Positions 44,402-55,170 of a DNA stretch of 64,000 nt are shown piece by piece. The notes beneath the pieces were generated by a model. That model had not been told where the DNA came from and ran no database searches. It worked only from the letters and a program-made list of their open reading frames with translations. The first letter of the stretch is position 1; every line of letters begins with the position of its first letter. A program made the position numbers and the translations under genes. This DNA comes from Mikania micrantha (taxonomy: Eukaryota > Streptophyta > Magnoliopsida > Asterales > Asteraceae), in assembly GCA_009363875.1 (NCBI GenBank), contig CM018686.1:2418001-2482000 (forward strand), given 5' to 3'.

Positions 44402-46569
44402 ACTGAAACACAAAAGAAACAACAAGTCAGTTCGGTTCAGTAACCAATTGAACAAAATCAAAATTTTAAAACAAGTATCAAATGGTGCGAATGAAACTAC
44501 AACATACGAATGAGACTCAGGCGGATGAGAAAACAGGCCGAATGACTGGTTCCATCCGAATGACACACGAATAGAGTCATTCGGTTGAACTCATTCATTC
44601 GCATGACCAGATGACCCGAATGACCTCATTCGGTCCACCCTTTGACCGAAAGGCTCTCATTTGGCTGAATCCACTCATTCTGTTGACCCTGTGGTGCGAA
44701 TGAGTCTTGTTTGGTCGACCGATGAACTTTGAAAACCCAAACTCCCAAAATCTCAAATCAAACCATAAAAGTGATAACATTTAGTTCAGAGAGGTCTGAT
44801 TAAGGTTTTAGAACTTGTTTGAAGGTGATTAATGTTCATTTTGATAGGTTATTGGACTTGCACAGGTTTGAACCCTAAAACCCTATAAGTTCGAACTTTT
44901 CTTATTCAATCTACGGACAAGATTGAAATATTTTGATCCCAACAGTACCTGCAACAACCACAAGATGATATATGATCAAAAGAAATCAGAATGATGGTGA
45001 GAAATGAAGACGATGAGCAAAAGGTTGCTTCGGGCAAAAGAGAGCACACACAATAGGGCGAAAGACAAAAACAGATGAGAATGAACCATTCGGCCGAAAG
45101 GCTTCTATAAATAGGGAACACATTCGGATGAGAGTTCAACCGAATGACCCCATTCGCATTAGGGGATCAGCCGAATGACCCATTCGCATGAATGGATTCA
45201 TTCGGTCATTTGAGCCTTTCGCATGGCTCATTCGGGCGAATGAGTCTTAGCACCCAAAACACAACTTAATTTTCAGATTTTGACATTTTGACCATAAAGG
45301 GAGTATATTTAAGACGATTTGTCTGGGTTGGTGATTGGTTAATATGAGATTGAATATCCGAACAAACAAATGATCATTTAAAATAAGCAGAAATTAAAAA
45401 ATCTTTTTGTGTTTTTCTGATAATCAAACAACTTTACAGTTTAAACTGAAACAAACAAAACACACATGTTTTTGTGAGTAGCCTTTCAAGAAAATGACAC
45501 ATACACCAGATCATGTCAAATCAGCATTCATGAATGTTCCACTTCTGACACATTCGATTTATGAAGCGATTACTCATATACTTGTCCACATTAAACCTGA
45601 CATTACTTCATCTCTAAACCAATCAATGATCACTCATGTTTTCTGATTGAGGTACCTATTATAGACAACCAATCTAGGTCAAAACTAGTTTATAACTCTT
45701 CTCCGCATATCTTAATACCTAACATCATAAGTTCTATAAGGTTCCATTTTATTTTCTTTTTGTATTTTTCTTTTTGATTTGTTTCTCAAGTTCAACACAT
45801 TCTCATGGACGGCTTCAGCAAGGTCTTTACAAAGCAATATGGCACGTATACAGACCTGTGTTGACAAGATCAACTTGTTCTATACAAATGGATGGCTTCA
45901 ACTAGGCTGCAACCCAGTAATATGGCACATGTATGGAATCGAGCTTATTTTATTTTTGTATTTTTCTTAGCTTATCCTATCTGAATGGACGGCTTCAGCT
46001 AGGCTGCAACCCAGCTATATGGCCCGTGTATAGAGTCGGATTCACTTTTATTTTTATGTGATTCAATCATTCTCATCTGAATGGACGGCTTCAGCTAGGT
46101 CTTTACAAAGCAATATGGCACGTGTACAGACTTGAATTCAAGATTTATTGGAAACCTCATAAGATCCTATGATAACAGGTGTATGCCTTATTCAAGTTAA
46201 AAACTGTTTATCCCTTAACTGGTTTGCTAAACTGGATCCCACAATTCAGACATTCTAAGCAATCACCAACAGTCTATAAACTTTGTAAAGTCGACCTAAT
46301 CAGTACATCAAATCATAAAACCCATGTGCTTTCAGTTTATGCATTCAATTTTGCATTTAAGGCATGACTGGTTAACACATCGCTTTCTCAAACAAGAATT
46401 TCTCATTTTTAATTTATCAAATGTTCTTGGATTTTCAATTAAACTACTTTTTCTCCCCCTAAAAACCTAAAACTGAAAATATTTTTGAGTTTTTGAATAA
46501 GTGAAAGAGAAATAACAGAAGTACTATAAAGTAAAAATAAAACAAAATAAAAGAAACTAACTAACAAAA
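44402..46569 (-). other. Spacer between RNase H and the extra ORF of copia element 2
   Basis: Over 2 kb without a gene. 44480-44720 and 45080-45250 are packed with CATTCG/CGAATG words. 45801-46135 holds a fourfold repeat (separate entry). The rest is AT-rich. Confidence 0.65.
45801..46135. repeat. Four diverged repeats with ATGGACGGCTTCAGCTAGG core
   Basis: Copies start at about 45805, 45888, 45985 and 46081. Each has ATGGaCGGCTTCAgCtAGG, then either TCTTTACAAAGCAATATGGC (copies 1 and 4) or CTGCAACCCAGxxATATGGC (copies 2 and 3), then a CGTGTACAGAC-like end. Spacing is 83-97 bp. Confidence 0.85.
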
Positions 46570-46854
46570 CAATGATCATTTGTTTGATTCAGATGAAGGA
46601 ATGACTTCATCTTTTTGAAAAACACCATTAGCTGATAACAGATATAAAAATATGGGTTTATCAAACGCTTTTGTGTAAAGATCAGCTTTCTAGTTATCGG
46701 TGTGAATCTTAACAACATCGATTAATTTCTTTTCAAAACAATCACGTATGAAGTGATATTTAATGTCGATGTGTTTTGTTTAAGAGTGCTGGACAGGATT
46801 GTTAGTGACATCAATGGCAGCAGTATTATCAACAAATATAGGAGTGTTAGAAAA
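46570..46854 (-). pseudogene. RNase H remnant of copia element 2
   Basis: Right after the RT frame stops at 46855 the minus strand reads NTPIFVDNTAAIDVTNNPVQ, then TKHIDIKYHFIRDCFEKKLI and KADLYTKAFDKP. This is the RNase H C-terminal half, with stops at HS*TK and DN*KA. The end of RT and the first half of RNase H are deleted (DKFEL joined to FSNTPIF). Confidence 0.85.
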
Positions 46855-48240
46855 CTATAACTCAAACTTATCTTTCATAACATTCTCAAAGTATTTGCAC
46901 AGAACATCATTTGTGGATCCAAAGATGATATCATCCACATATACTTGCACCAAGAGCAAATCCCCATCCATCTCTCTAAGGAACAAAGTGCAGTCAATGA
47001 CACCTCTTCTGAACCCGTTGTTCATAAGGTGAGTAGAAGGTGTCTTGTACCACGCTCGCGGAGCTTGGTGCAATCCATACAAGGCCTTATCTAGCTTGTA
47101 GATTTGGTCACGATGCAATGGATCTTCAAACCCGGGAGGTTGATTGACATACACAACTTCATTAATCACACCATGAACAAATGCACTCTTAACATCCATC
47201 TGATAAACTTTGAACTTCTTGTAGGATGCATAAGCCAAAAAGATTCGAATTGCTTCAAGACGAGCAACCGGTGCAAATACTTCATTGTAGTCAATCCCTT
47301 CAATCTGTCTAAAACCATGCACCACCAGACGCGCTTTGTTACGAACCACAATACAATGATCATCTCGTTTGCAGCGTAAGACCCATCTTGTGCTAATAAC
47401 TTTTGCACCCTTGGGTCTATCAACAAGCTGCCAAACTCCAAGCTTCTTAAACTGCAGCAACTCTTCTTGCCAAGATTCTTCTTTCAAAGCTTCAGTAATG
47501 GTTATGGGTTCAACTTGGGAGATGAAAAAAGAATGGGCACAAAAGTTTACATCAGCAAAGTCAAGTATGTCAGCAAGACCACCTAAAGATAACTGATATC
47601 TGGTCTTCACTCCATTAGTAGGATTTCCAATAATATTGTCTTGAGGATGAATTATGTTAATTCTACCAACAGGATGAGCAGGAAACCCAACCTGTGGATC
47701 AAGATTGTTGAGATTGAGATCCTCAAGAGCAGGTACAATATTATCAACATCTGGTTCTGGAACATCTGGATGAGAGTGATTATCATCTAAGTCTGAGTTG
47801 TCATCGTGTGCCTGTACTGGAACTTGAACTGAAGAATGTTGTACTGGTTCATTAGGGGCATTTTGTGCATCATACATCATTTGAACAGCAACATCTTCAT
47901 CAGTATACATGGGAGGCATGTTGAAAGAGTCAAAAAGATCCGAATAGTTGAGCACCCAGTCAGGACCCTTTCCAGGTGGTGGCATAGAATATTTCTGAAC
48001 ATCTACATGGTACCACTCCTCCACATTGTGAGTTGATCTGTTGTAAACTCGCTTATTTGGAGTACCATATCCAACAAAATATCCTTCTTCCACCTTCTCA
48101 ATGAACTTGCCTTGCTTATGTTTCTTAAGCATTGTGCATGGAGCACCAAATGGTTCAAGATACTTAAGATTTGGCTTTCGGTTATGGAGAAATTCAAATC
48201 AAGTCTTCCCATGTCTCTTCACAATCAATACCCGATTCAA
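46855..48240 (-). pseudogene. pol: Copia reverse transcriptase of element 2
   Basis: Main open part 46855-48132 (425 residues). It starts with the integrase C-terminal end (KVEEGYFVGYGTPNKRVYNR, VEEWYHVDVQKYSMPPPGKG), then an acidic linker, then RT: SWQEELLQFKKLGVWQLVDR, STRWVLRCKRDDHCIVVRNK, RLVVHGFRQIEGIDYNEVFA, QMDVKSAFVHGVINEVVYVN, LYGLHQAPRAWYKTPSTHLM and the YVDDIIFGS active site at about 46940. It ends KDKFEL with a stop. The C-terminal RT connection domain is deleted. Upstream it joins the integrase frame near 48190 through a stop. Confidence 0.92.
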
Positions 48241-49026
48241 AGTATCACAAGCATTAGCAACAGCTTCATTCCAGAATTGAACCGGTACGGAGGAATCAAC
48301 ATGCATAGTCCGAGCAGCCTCAATTAACATTTTGTTCTTTCGTTCAGCAACATCATTCATTTGTGGGACATATGGAGCACTGAACTGCTAAATAATACCA
48401 CGTTCATTGCAGAAAGTCTCCATATTGTGATTCTTGAATTCAGTCCCATTATCTGTTCTGAGCACGCGAACCTTGAGCTTATATAGTGATTCAAGCTTAG
48501 TTACCAGAACTTGAACACATTCAAACGTTTCAGATTTCTCCTTCATAAAGAACACCCAAGAGTATTTGGAGTACTCATCAGTAATAACTAAACAGTATTG
48601 ATCTCCAGCAATGCTCTTGCGATTGACACGACCAAAAAGATCCATGTGGAGAAGCTCAAGAGGAATAGTAATTGAATGAAACTTCTTGGGTTTGTGAGAC
48701 AGCTTGGTTTGCTTTCCCTTCTTGCATGAAACACAGACATCAGACAGCTTGAAATTCTTTAAACTCACTCCCTTAACCAGATTTTTGTGAACCAAATGAT
48801 TCATCTTCCTCAAACTCAAATGACCCATCTTCGTATGCCAAAGGATAGAATCTTTCTCAATTGCCTTGGACATAAAACATGAAGCTGTAGAAGATGTAAT
48901 TGAAGCTGTGGCCATATTGAGAACATATGAATCTTTCTTTCTTGGAACAAAAAAAAGAATCCAGTCTTCAGGAATGGTAATACCTTGCTTGAGAATGTAG
49001 CAGCTAGAATCAAAATCATAAAACAA
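48241..49026 (-). pseudogene. Copia integrase of element 2
   Basis: GAG-pre-integrase zinc region (DSILWHTKMGHLSLRKMNHL, CVSCKKGKQ) followed by the integrase core: LLHMDLFGRVNRKSIAG, ITDEYSKYSWVFFMKEKSE, VRVLRTDNGTEFKN. A stop at about 48388 follows (relatives have GIxQQFSAPYTP). The same frame then continues with FSAPYVPQMNDVAERKNKML and VPVQFWNEAVANACDTLNRV to about 48200. Asp residues and the Glu of VAERKN are visible, so the catalytic triad was originally complete. Confidence 0.9.
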
Positions 49027-49029
49027 AAC

Positions 49030-49302
49030 CTTGTACTTCTTGTCACAAATCTGTAAGACTTACAGTAGATTGTTTTCCAGCTGCTTCACATATCTAACCT
49101 TGTCAAACAAAACTTGACCATTTGATAGAATTCCTTCTCCAGTACTAAACCCGCCTTTGTCACCAGCAAAAGTTACATATCCTCCTTTAACCGACTGAAC
49201 ATTGGAAATAATATATATGTATCCAGTCATGTGCCTTGATGCCCCACTATCAACAATCCAAGTGCTGTTAAGAGCAGCATTTGGGGCAATCTGCACATAC
49301 AC
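49030..49302 (-). pseudogene. Copia aspartic protease of element 2
   Basis: NSTWIVDSGASRHMTGYIYI contains the DSGASRHM active-site motif, followed by GYVTFAGDKGG and GEGILSNGQVLFDKVRYVKQ. The frame stops after QLENNLL at about 49060 (TAA/TAG in place of a sense codon) and continues as VLQICDKKYKVLFYDFDSSC. Confidence 0.88.
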
Positions 49303-49308
49303 AAATCA

Positions 49309-52300
49309 TTAGTTGAATTTAGGAACCCAAGCCTTCACAGTCTTGGGTTGACCCAAAGAGTCCAGGATTTTCATTTCAATCCATTGTCCATCTGAGTTTA
49401 ATTTATCAGGAGGTTTAGAAACAGGATTTTCAGAGGACTTGGCCATCCAGATAATGTTTTTGCAAAAAGATTTCTTAACATACACTGAAGATGGCTTGGA
49501 TTGTTTGTCAAAAACAATTTTGGGTGTAACTTGATCAACCATAACCCGTTACCCTTATCTTGATATTTGATGGGAGAAGGATTTTTGGGTTTAACCTGAG
49601 GTAGATGAATAGCAGATTTTACCTCTTTAACAAAATGTTGATTTTGTTTTAGATGAGGTGCAACTAGTGGTTTAATCAAATGAGGGCAGAATTTAGCAAA
49701 ATGTCCAAGTGCACCACACTCAAAACAAGTCCGTTTATCTTTATGATAAAACTGTTTAGTTTTAGAACAAGACTGTTTGTTTTGATGAAAAGCATTTGTT
49801 TTTGTCTTGTTTTGCTTAAAACCCAAACCCTTAGTCCCATTGAACACAAGATTGTCAGTCTTGTTGGACTCACTTGCTTCACCATCCTGTGAAGACTTCA
49901 CAAAGCATATATCTTTGGAGAATTTTGAAGACATTTTTGTCTTAGATGAGATTGGGTCAACCTTTTTGACATTAAAAGTCTGATTCTTGACAATGAACAC
50001 TCGAGGAGAAACATCAGAATCATTCTCAGAATCAGAGACCCAATCTTCAACCACCCCCTCCACGAAAGATTCCTAAGACAATGAGGAACCCTCATTAGAT
50101 ATGATTCCAACTTGATCAATTACTAATGGATTTTTAACTTGAAATATTTAATTTCTTTGTCATTAGGTGAATTGACAAAACTGTTTAAGACTGGTGGAGG
50201 ACAATGGTTATACTTGGTTTCTTTTCCCTTACCCTTCAGATCAGCTCCATTACTGATCATGTGCTCAATGATGTATGAAGAGCTTTCATAGCTCTTGAGC
50301 TTTTGACTCAAAGTCTCATAGTCACATTCGACTATGGCTAATTTCTTCTTTGTCTCGTTGATGGTATTGAGATAAGAATTAATAGCATCTTGCTTATTCA
50401 GCACAGTGATCTCAGCCTCATGCAATTGCCTGTTTAATAAGTCAATGTTAGCTTGAAAATCTTTTTCATTTGATTTTAAAATCCTGTTTGCCTCAATGCA
50501 TTGGTTGAGATCACTGATCAGGTCAGCATTATGTTGTTGATAAGCCAAAACCTTACTATCAAGGTCAACACAATTAAAACAACTAGAATGAGATGAAGAA
50601 CAGTCATCATATACCTGATCAGACTGAGATGAGGCAGAAGTATTCACCATCAAAGCAAATTGTGTAGCTAATTGTTCTTCAGACTCAGCATCTGATTCTC
50701 CTTGAGCTTCTGAATTTGATGTGCTTTCTGATTCTGATCCTAATAATTCATCCAGACTGGTCTTTGTTTCTTCTGAATTTCTTTCATCAACAGAGTCAGC
50801 AGCTTCCTTGATCTCTGCAACACAAGCATTATCTTCTCCTCCCTTATCAGAATTGAATCTGAAATCCCAGTTTTCTCCTTCATCATTCTGAACCATAAGA
50901 GCCTTGTTTGCATTTGATGAGCTAGTTTGAGCAGGAGTGTCAATGGGTACTAGTCTTCTTTCTGGGTTAGCAGCTGATGATCTTTGATTCTGAAATGGAT
51001 TGTGGTTACCCATCTTCTTGGCTTGTTGCACTGTCTTGCAAAGTGTCCTTTCTCACCACAATTGTAGCAAGTAACAGAAGACATGTCAAAACCATACTTT
51101 GAATCCTTGTTAAGATTGATTTCCTTCCCAGTTCTCTTGACAAAGTCTTTTGCTTTTCTGACAACACTTGCAAGAGCCCACATGATGTCAATCCTCTCCA
51201 TATCATCTGGATCAATCTGAGAGTAGTCTTCATTTGTCAAGTGTGGGTTACCAATTTGCCCAGCTAATAACCCATCATAAGAACTCACAAGAGTAGACAA
51301 AAGGCCCATATGCTCCTTAGCAACCTCCACAGTTACTTTGTCAAAATTGTCTGTCTTCAAATTGATGACAGAATGATTATCCTCCTTCTGAGATGTAGAG
51401 GCTGTAATGGGCTGGTTGAAATGTGTCTGACTTGAAACAGGAGCTTCTTTATTCTGTGAGACAAATGCTGTTTTCAGAGGAGCATGTGAAGAAGCTCTTT
51501 CCACAGTAGGAGTAGAATAATACAGTGATGGATCTTGCACTTGTGCAACTCTCTATGCTTTCCACTTGTTCTCTATATCTTGCTCCTTCGGCTTTTGGAT
51601 AAAGTCATTGATGTCCATGTTAGCAAACATCTCACTCTGTTTCAGGGCCATCAGAAAGGATTCCCACTTGGGAGGTAACGCATCAACCAAACACTGGATC
51701 TTCTCTTGTGTAGTTGTTTTGACTTGATGATTGTAGAGCTCACTGAGAAGATGATAAAATCTTGAAATCAAGTCATCTAAAGACTCGTTTCCCACACACA
51801 TGAAACTATTGAACTCTTTCTTCAAGGATTTAGACTTGATGCTTTTAAGCGCATCATTTCCCTCATATCTCTACTGCAAGGCATCCCATAAAGATTTGGA
51901 AGAAATAAACTGTCTGAATTGATGAAATATATCCGTAGCAATAGACTGGGATAATATTGCATAAGCCTTCTTCTCAAAATCATACAACTTCCTCTAAGGC
52001 TCAGTCATCCGTGTGACAAGCATAGGTGATACATCCTCATTTAGTGGCCTCAGGTATCCACTCTCAATCATCATCCAAAGATTTGTATCCACTCCATTAA
52101 TATGAATCTCAAATTGATACTTCCAATGCGAATAATCATCTAAAGAAAGTAATTTTCGAGCTTTGTTTGAATTTCCCGTCTCTGTCTCTGTAAGCAACAT
52201 ATTCTGAATTATGTGGTTCTGATTAGCCATCAAGGCAAGTTCTTCCATCTTGTCAAGAATAAACTGATCCAACACTACAAAATTTTTCAAAAACTGATGG

Positions 52301-52314
52301 CCAAATGAAGTCAC
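49309..52314 (-). pseudogene. gag: Copia gag of element 2, broken
   Basis: Minus strand from about 52314: LALMANQNHIIQNMLL, then ARKLLSLDDYSHWKYQFEIH (gag N-terminal). In-frame stops occur at 51991-51993 and near 51875, then ESLDDLISRFYHLLSELYNH and LPPKWESFLMALKQSE to 51553. 51540-50950 holds the first zinc knuckle CYNCGEKGHFARQC. A frameshift at about 51030 leads into MGNHNPFQNQRSSAANPERR and a Ser/Glu-rich plus coiled-coil region to 50123. After further breaks, 50063-49398 has the second knuckle CFECGALGHFAKFC. The two-knuckle, coiled-coil layout equals that of copia element 1. At least five lesions. Confidence 0.9.
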
Positions 52315-52319
52315 AACAG

Positions 52320-52945
52320 GCGAATGTCATGGCCCGAATGAGTCCGAATGAACTGAAATGACCGAATGACTCTTCTGATGCGAATGAGGAGACAGCTGAA
52401 TGAGGAGCTATTCACACTAACTCTTAGACCGAATGATACCTATTCGGCCGAATGAACTATTCGCATAATGGCTATTCGCCCGATCGACTCATTCGCACAA
52501 ACTAGGGTTGTCAGCAACAAAAATTTCGATATCTCCGGATTTTGATCGAATCTAACCCCCAAATTTGGTACGCAACCTCAGGACATTATTCTTAAGCTTT
52601 TGGAATGCACTATAGACCGAATGAGACCTATTCGGCTGAATGACCTATTCGCATAATGGCTATTCGCCCGATCGACTCATTCGCACAAACTGGGGTTGTC
52701 AGCAACAAAAATTTCGATATCTCTGGATTTTGATCGAATCTGACCACCAAATTTGGTACGCAACCTCAGGACATTATTCTTAAGCTTTTGGAATGCACTA
52801 TAGACCAAAACACCAAGAAAAACCCAACTTTTTCCAATGAAACAATAACTTGGAGCCCAAGAAAATCAGGGTTTTCAAAAATCTCGAATCTATAATCTGA
52901 AATATAATGATTTGGATCAAAAATTGATCAGAATCAAGAGCCAAA
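52320..52945 (-). repeat. 5' leader of copia element 2 with a 188-bp tandem duplication
   Basis: 52425-52612 and 52613-52800 repeat one another: CTATTCGGCxGAATGAxCTA at 52440 and 52628, ending in GGAATGCACTATAGACC. The leader is rich in CATTCG/CGAATG words (52320-52500, 52612-52690). Confidence 0.85.
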
Positions 52946-52957
52946 GCTCTAATACCA
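52946..52957 (-). promoter_or_regulatory. Primer-binding site of copia element 2
   Basis: The minus strand reads TGGTATTAGAGC, one mismatch from the initiator-Met tRNA complement, three bases from the 5' LTR. Confidence 0.85.
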
Positions 52958-52960
52958 CTT

Positions 52961-53590
52961 TGTAGGAAACCCTAGGAAACAACTCGGTTTCTTGCGGATT
53001 TTGCTCGGCAGGCCCTTGAATAGTGCGGAATCCTATTCAAGGGTTTTCCAATCGAAGTCACCATGCCCCGTGGCAATCCGATGATGTAGAAACAATGTTT
53101 TGATCGAAATCGAACACCACGGGGTGATAAACGAAGTTGGAAAGAGAGAGGAGGCTCAAAACCCTAGGGGAATGACATGGGAGGAGCAGGGGTTAGAGGG
53201 AATGTCTAAAAGTTAGTGAAACATTCTGTTTGCAGGTCTTTATATAGACTGAGCTCATTCGGCCGAATGAGTTGTGCGAAACACTCATTTGAGCGAATGG
53301 CTCAGCCGAATGGGCTGGTCAACCGAATGAGTCATGCGAGTGACTCATTCGTTCGCCTCAGCCATTCGCTAGTCGTTCATTCGTGCGAATGGACTCATTC
53401 GTAGGAACCATTTGCACGAATGGGTCTGTATTATATTAAAAGTCAAAGTCAAACATATCTAAACACATTAAACTCAATTAAACATAAACAAACAATACAG
53501 AATAGATGTTTTCATTAATGATATAAACATTATACATTCAAAGTCATACAAAATATAAAATATAGAACTAGGGACATAACATGCACAAAA
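52961..53590 (-). repeat. 5' LTR of copia element 2 (630 bp)
   Basis: TGTAGGAAACCCTAGG to ACATGCACAAAA on the plus strand. It differs from the left LTR by scattered substitutions, and its terminal CA is lost. CATTCG/CGAATG cluster at 53245-53425. Confidence 0.9.
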
Positions 53591-54370
53591 AAGTTTCGTA
53601 CAACCCCTTTTCTTTTTAATATTTTACAAACATGGGGTATCATTATGAAATCTTTTCTAAACTTATTTTATGTTTATATAACTGTGTGTCGGCTTGGGAT
53701 ATCATGGGATGACCATGGGTATCAATGTGTTATATCAAAAGTCCTCAACCATCGAAATGTATCTAGTGAACCCATGTGGGGTCGAACAAGTGAAAAAATA
53801 TAGTACTATCGGGCTGACAACCCATTTGCTGGGAGGATTGCATCTCTCCTGGTGAGAATGCTTGTTACCGTTTCCAATATCAAACTTAACGTATTAAGAC
53901 GTTAAGACGAGGCATCTATCTTTACCTTCAAGTAATAGCAATATCAGTCAGAAAGGAACAAGATATGGGTCACATGTTTACTCCAATTGTGTCAATACGT
54001 ACCATGGACTATACTTAACATATCATATTATGTCTAGTTTTGTGTATGAACTCACCAGTTTTATACTGACCTTTCAAACTTAATTCTTTTACAGGTAGAC
54101 AATGACGAACGGGTGAGATTTTCACTTTCAAGTACTTTGTAAATAAGTAACTAAGTATGCTTAGAATGTTTAAGTTATGGACAATGCATTGTGGTTTGTA
54201 ATAGTAATATTATCCTTGTAATATATTTTCTTTAAGTTAATCATATGTGTTGTGATACCGGTTCAAGTAAAGTTGCACCCCATCTCTCAGACATCACCAC
54301 TATGCTTCCGCAACCTTCAAAGAGCGAACAGTGTCATCATTATTAGGTGACGCGAGGTGGGGGTGTGACA
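53591..54370 (+). repeat. Ty3-type LTR (plus), right segment
   Basis: Continues from 40219 and ends GAGGTGGGGGTGTGACA. The reverse complement of 54444-54627 plus 61653-62280 is clearly related (for example ATACCGGTTCxAGTAAAGTT and GGGTATCATTATGAAAT). No primer-binding site follows 54370. Confidence 0.75.
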
Positions 54371-54443
54371 TCAGTCGATGAACACGAGATCAACATGTAA
54401 CCTAAACTACAACGTCCTCCTGGTAGAAACAACAAAAGTAAAA
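54371..54443. other. 73-bp spacer between two inverted Ty3 LTRs
   Basis: Unique-looking sequence with no PBS or PPT on either side. Confidence 0.6.
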
Positions 54444-54627
54444 TGTCACACCCCCACCCCTTGTGACTCATGAGGTCACTAATGATATCACTATAATGAT
54501 TTGAGATTTGCATAAGCATAGTGGTGATATGTCAAAGATGGGGTGTAACTTTACTAGAACCGGTATGAAAACACATATAGTATTCTAAAGGTATTGCATG
54601 ACATTAAGTAACCATTACATCACTTCA
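54444..54627 (-). repeat. Ty3-type LTR (minus), left segment
   Basis: Starts TGTCACACCCCCACCCC and is cut by copia element 3 at 54627. It continues at 61653. Confidence 0.75.
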
Positions 54628-55170
54628 TGTTGGGATTTCTAGGTTACTATTTATTTAATCAGATTCAATTAATCATATTAATTGATTAAATCAGTTTTCA
54701 CAAAACCAGATTAAATAGACAGATCAGATCTGACACAACGAAAGCCTTTTAAATATTAAAACCTTTCGATTCGTAATCAAAATAATTCCCAAATCAGGAT
54801 CCAGTTACAAACAGTTTAAAAAACAATTAAATCAAACAACACAACCATAGGGGGTTTTAGAAATCTACCTTTTGTGAAGCGGTTCCAAAACAACACGATG
54901 GATCGACGACTGTCTTCCTAGTTGACTCAAAACGATCACCCGAGTCCGGATCTCGTCTCACGAAACTTCGGAATGGTCCAAAACAGATTTTGGCTCGGTT
55001 CGGCTCACGGCTCAATAATTAATTTCCACCATTTTATTATTTCATAAATAATAAAATCTCCAAATCCTTAAAACCGATAGTTTGTGATCTTATATTATGT
55101 TTAACAATTAAACATATACCTTTCATAGCAACGTTGAACTTATCGTTAATGGGACATCCAATATCCAACA
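54628..55170 (-). repeat. 3' LTR of copia element 3, with two internal deletions (543 bp)
   Basis: Compared with the right LTR it lacks about 510 bp between two CTCAA copies (60954 and about 61465 in the right LTR). It also lacks about 40 bp between two CATA copies near 61558-61600. Confidence 0.85.

Larger units (their letters stand above)
40220..53590 (-). mobile_element. Ty1/copia element 2 with extra ORF (13.4 kb), full-length but decayed
   Basis: LTRs 40220-40850 and 52961-53590 (631 and 630 bp) differ at several positions. Flanks GAGTT (40215-40219) and AAGTT (53591-53595) are an imperfect 5-bp duplication, supported by the rejoined empty site matching an inverted relative. Minus-strand order: LTR, PBS, gag, protease, integrase, RT, RNase H remnant, long spacer, extra ORF, PPT, LTR. 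Every ORF carries stops or frameshifts. It is related to copia element 1, whose missing protease-integrase block is present here. It inserted in a Ty3 LTR. Confidence 0.93.
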
